A stretch of 6,609 bases of DNA from positions 1 to 6,609 of the forward strand of contig CAPZCD010000055.1 of NCBI GenBank assembly GCA_948744995.1. The letters run 5' to 3'. The position numbers and the translations under genes are program-made. Shown here in pieces: positions 6,511 through 6,609 of the stretch (positions within the stretch are counted from its first letter, which is position 1; each line of letters opens with the position of its first letter). The notes beneath the pieces are model-generated. The model saw nothing but the letters and a program-made list of their open reading frames with translations, ran no database searches and had not been told where the DNA came from. The DNA is from an uncultured Rickettsiales bacterium (lineage in GTDB: Bacteria > Pseudomonadota > Alphaproteobacteria > Rickettsiales > UBA1997).

Positions 6511-6538
6511 ATTATAGCAGATAATTTTTATAGGTCAA
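6511..6538 (-). promoter_or_regulatory. Consensus extended -10 promoter for the minus-strand frame
   Basis: On the minus strand, TTGACC (6533-6538) and TATAAT (6511-6516) are 16 bp apart, with TGC directly before the -10 (extended -10 TGCTATAAT). The predicted start is near 6504, about 40 bases before the ATG at 6464. This is the closest match to consensus in the window, which suggests that the downstream transcript is or recently was expressed. Confidence 0.7.
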
Positions 6539-6556
6539 CCATAAATTACTCAGATA

Positions 6557-6609
6557 GGGACATCTCTCTATTTCTTGACTTTTAAACTCTTCACTCTAAA
6601 CCAATCTTT
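6557..6609 (+). repeat. Apparent left end of a further repeat copy (copy F), cut by window edge
   Basis: GGGACATCTCTCTATTTC followed by TTGACTTTTAAACTC and AACCAATCTTT parallels the left end of the complete element, which has GGGACTG, then TTTTCACTTGACTTTAAAA and AACCTAATTCT in the same order. The terminus has several mismatches and small gaps, and the rest lies beyond the window. It lies 18 bases upstream of the -35 of the minus-strand promoter. Confidence 0.4.

Noticed and set aside
1..6609. CRISPR array or tandem-repeat system
   Set aside because: The recurring blocks are not regularly spaced and do not flank unique spacers of constant length; they are landmarks of dispersed elements.

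Overview
The window is very AT-rich, uses the standard bacterial code (Trp is TGG, no in-frame TGA), and looks like an alphaproteobacterium, most plausibly a host-associated Rickettsiales- or Holosporales-like lineage. The evidence is the GyrA protein. It has the alphaproteobacterial DPPAAMRYTEAR active-site stretch, and its C-terminal domain carries the charged insertion placed before ENGYGKRTSTYEYR that I know from alphaproteobacterial GyrA. The low GC and large repeat-filled spacers fit a genome under relaxed selection, but the exact genus cannot be read from this window.

Layout. 1-272: an old repeat element with a degenerate right inverted terminus. 290-790: a promoter and a small secreted acidic protein. 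857-901: a strong stem-loop. 1007-3813: promoter and the complete gyrA gene. 3853-4431: a degenerate repeat copy interrupted by a 155-bp element with perfect 25-bp inverted ends. 4455-5298: promoter and a metallo-beta-lactamase-fold hydrolase (COG1237 type). 5351-6117: a mosaic of repeat copies, including one complete 302-bp element (5674-5975) with 23-bp inverted ends and an exact 8-bp target duplication. 6079-6538: on the minus strand, a consensus extended -10 promoter, a Shine-Dalgarno sequence, and a short membrane-protein reading frame that continues as two more frames, probably a frameshifted gene. 6557-6609: the apparent left end of another repeat copy.

The three intact genes appear to be independent transcription units, each on the plus strand with its own promoter of 16-bp spacing. 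They do not form a pathway: GyrA is housekeeping, the hydrolase is of unknown substrate, and the secreted protein is unassigned.

The most notable content is the intergenic DNA. It is dominated by a non-coding inverted-terminal-repeat (MITE-like) family, with nested insertions that allow relative dating. Copies sit next to all three spacer-located promoters outside gyrA. I see no CRISPR array, tRNA, rRNA or complete transposase gene, and no convincing new defence or enzymatic system.
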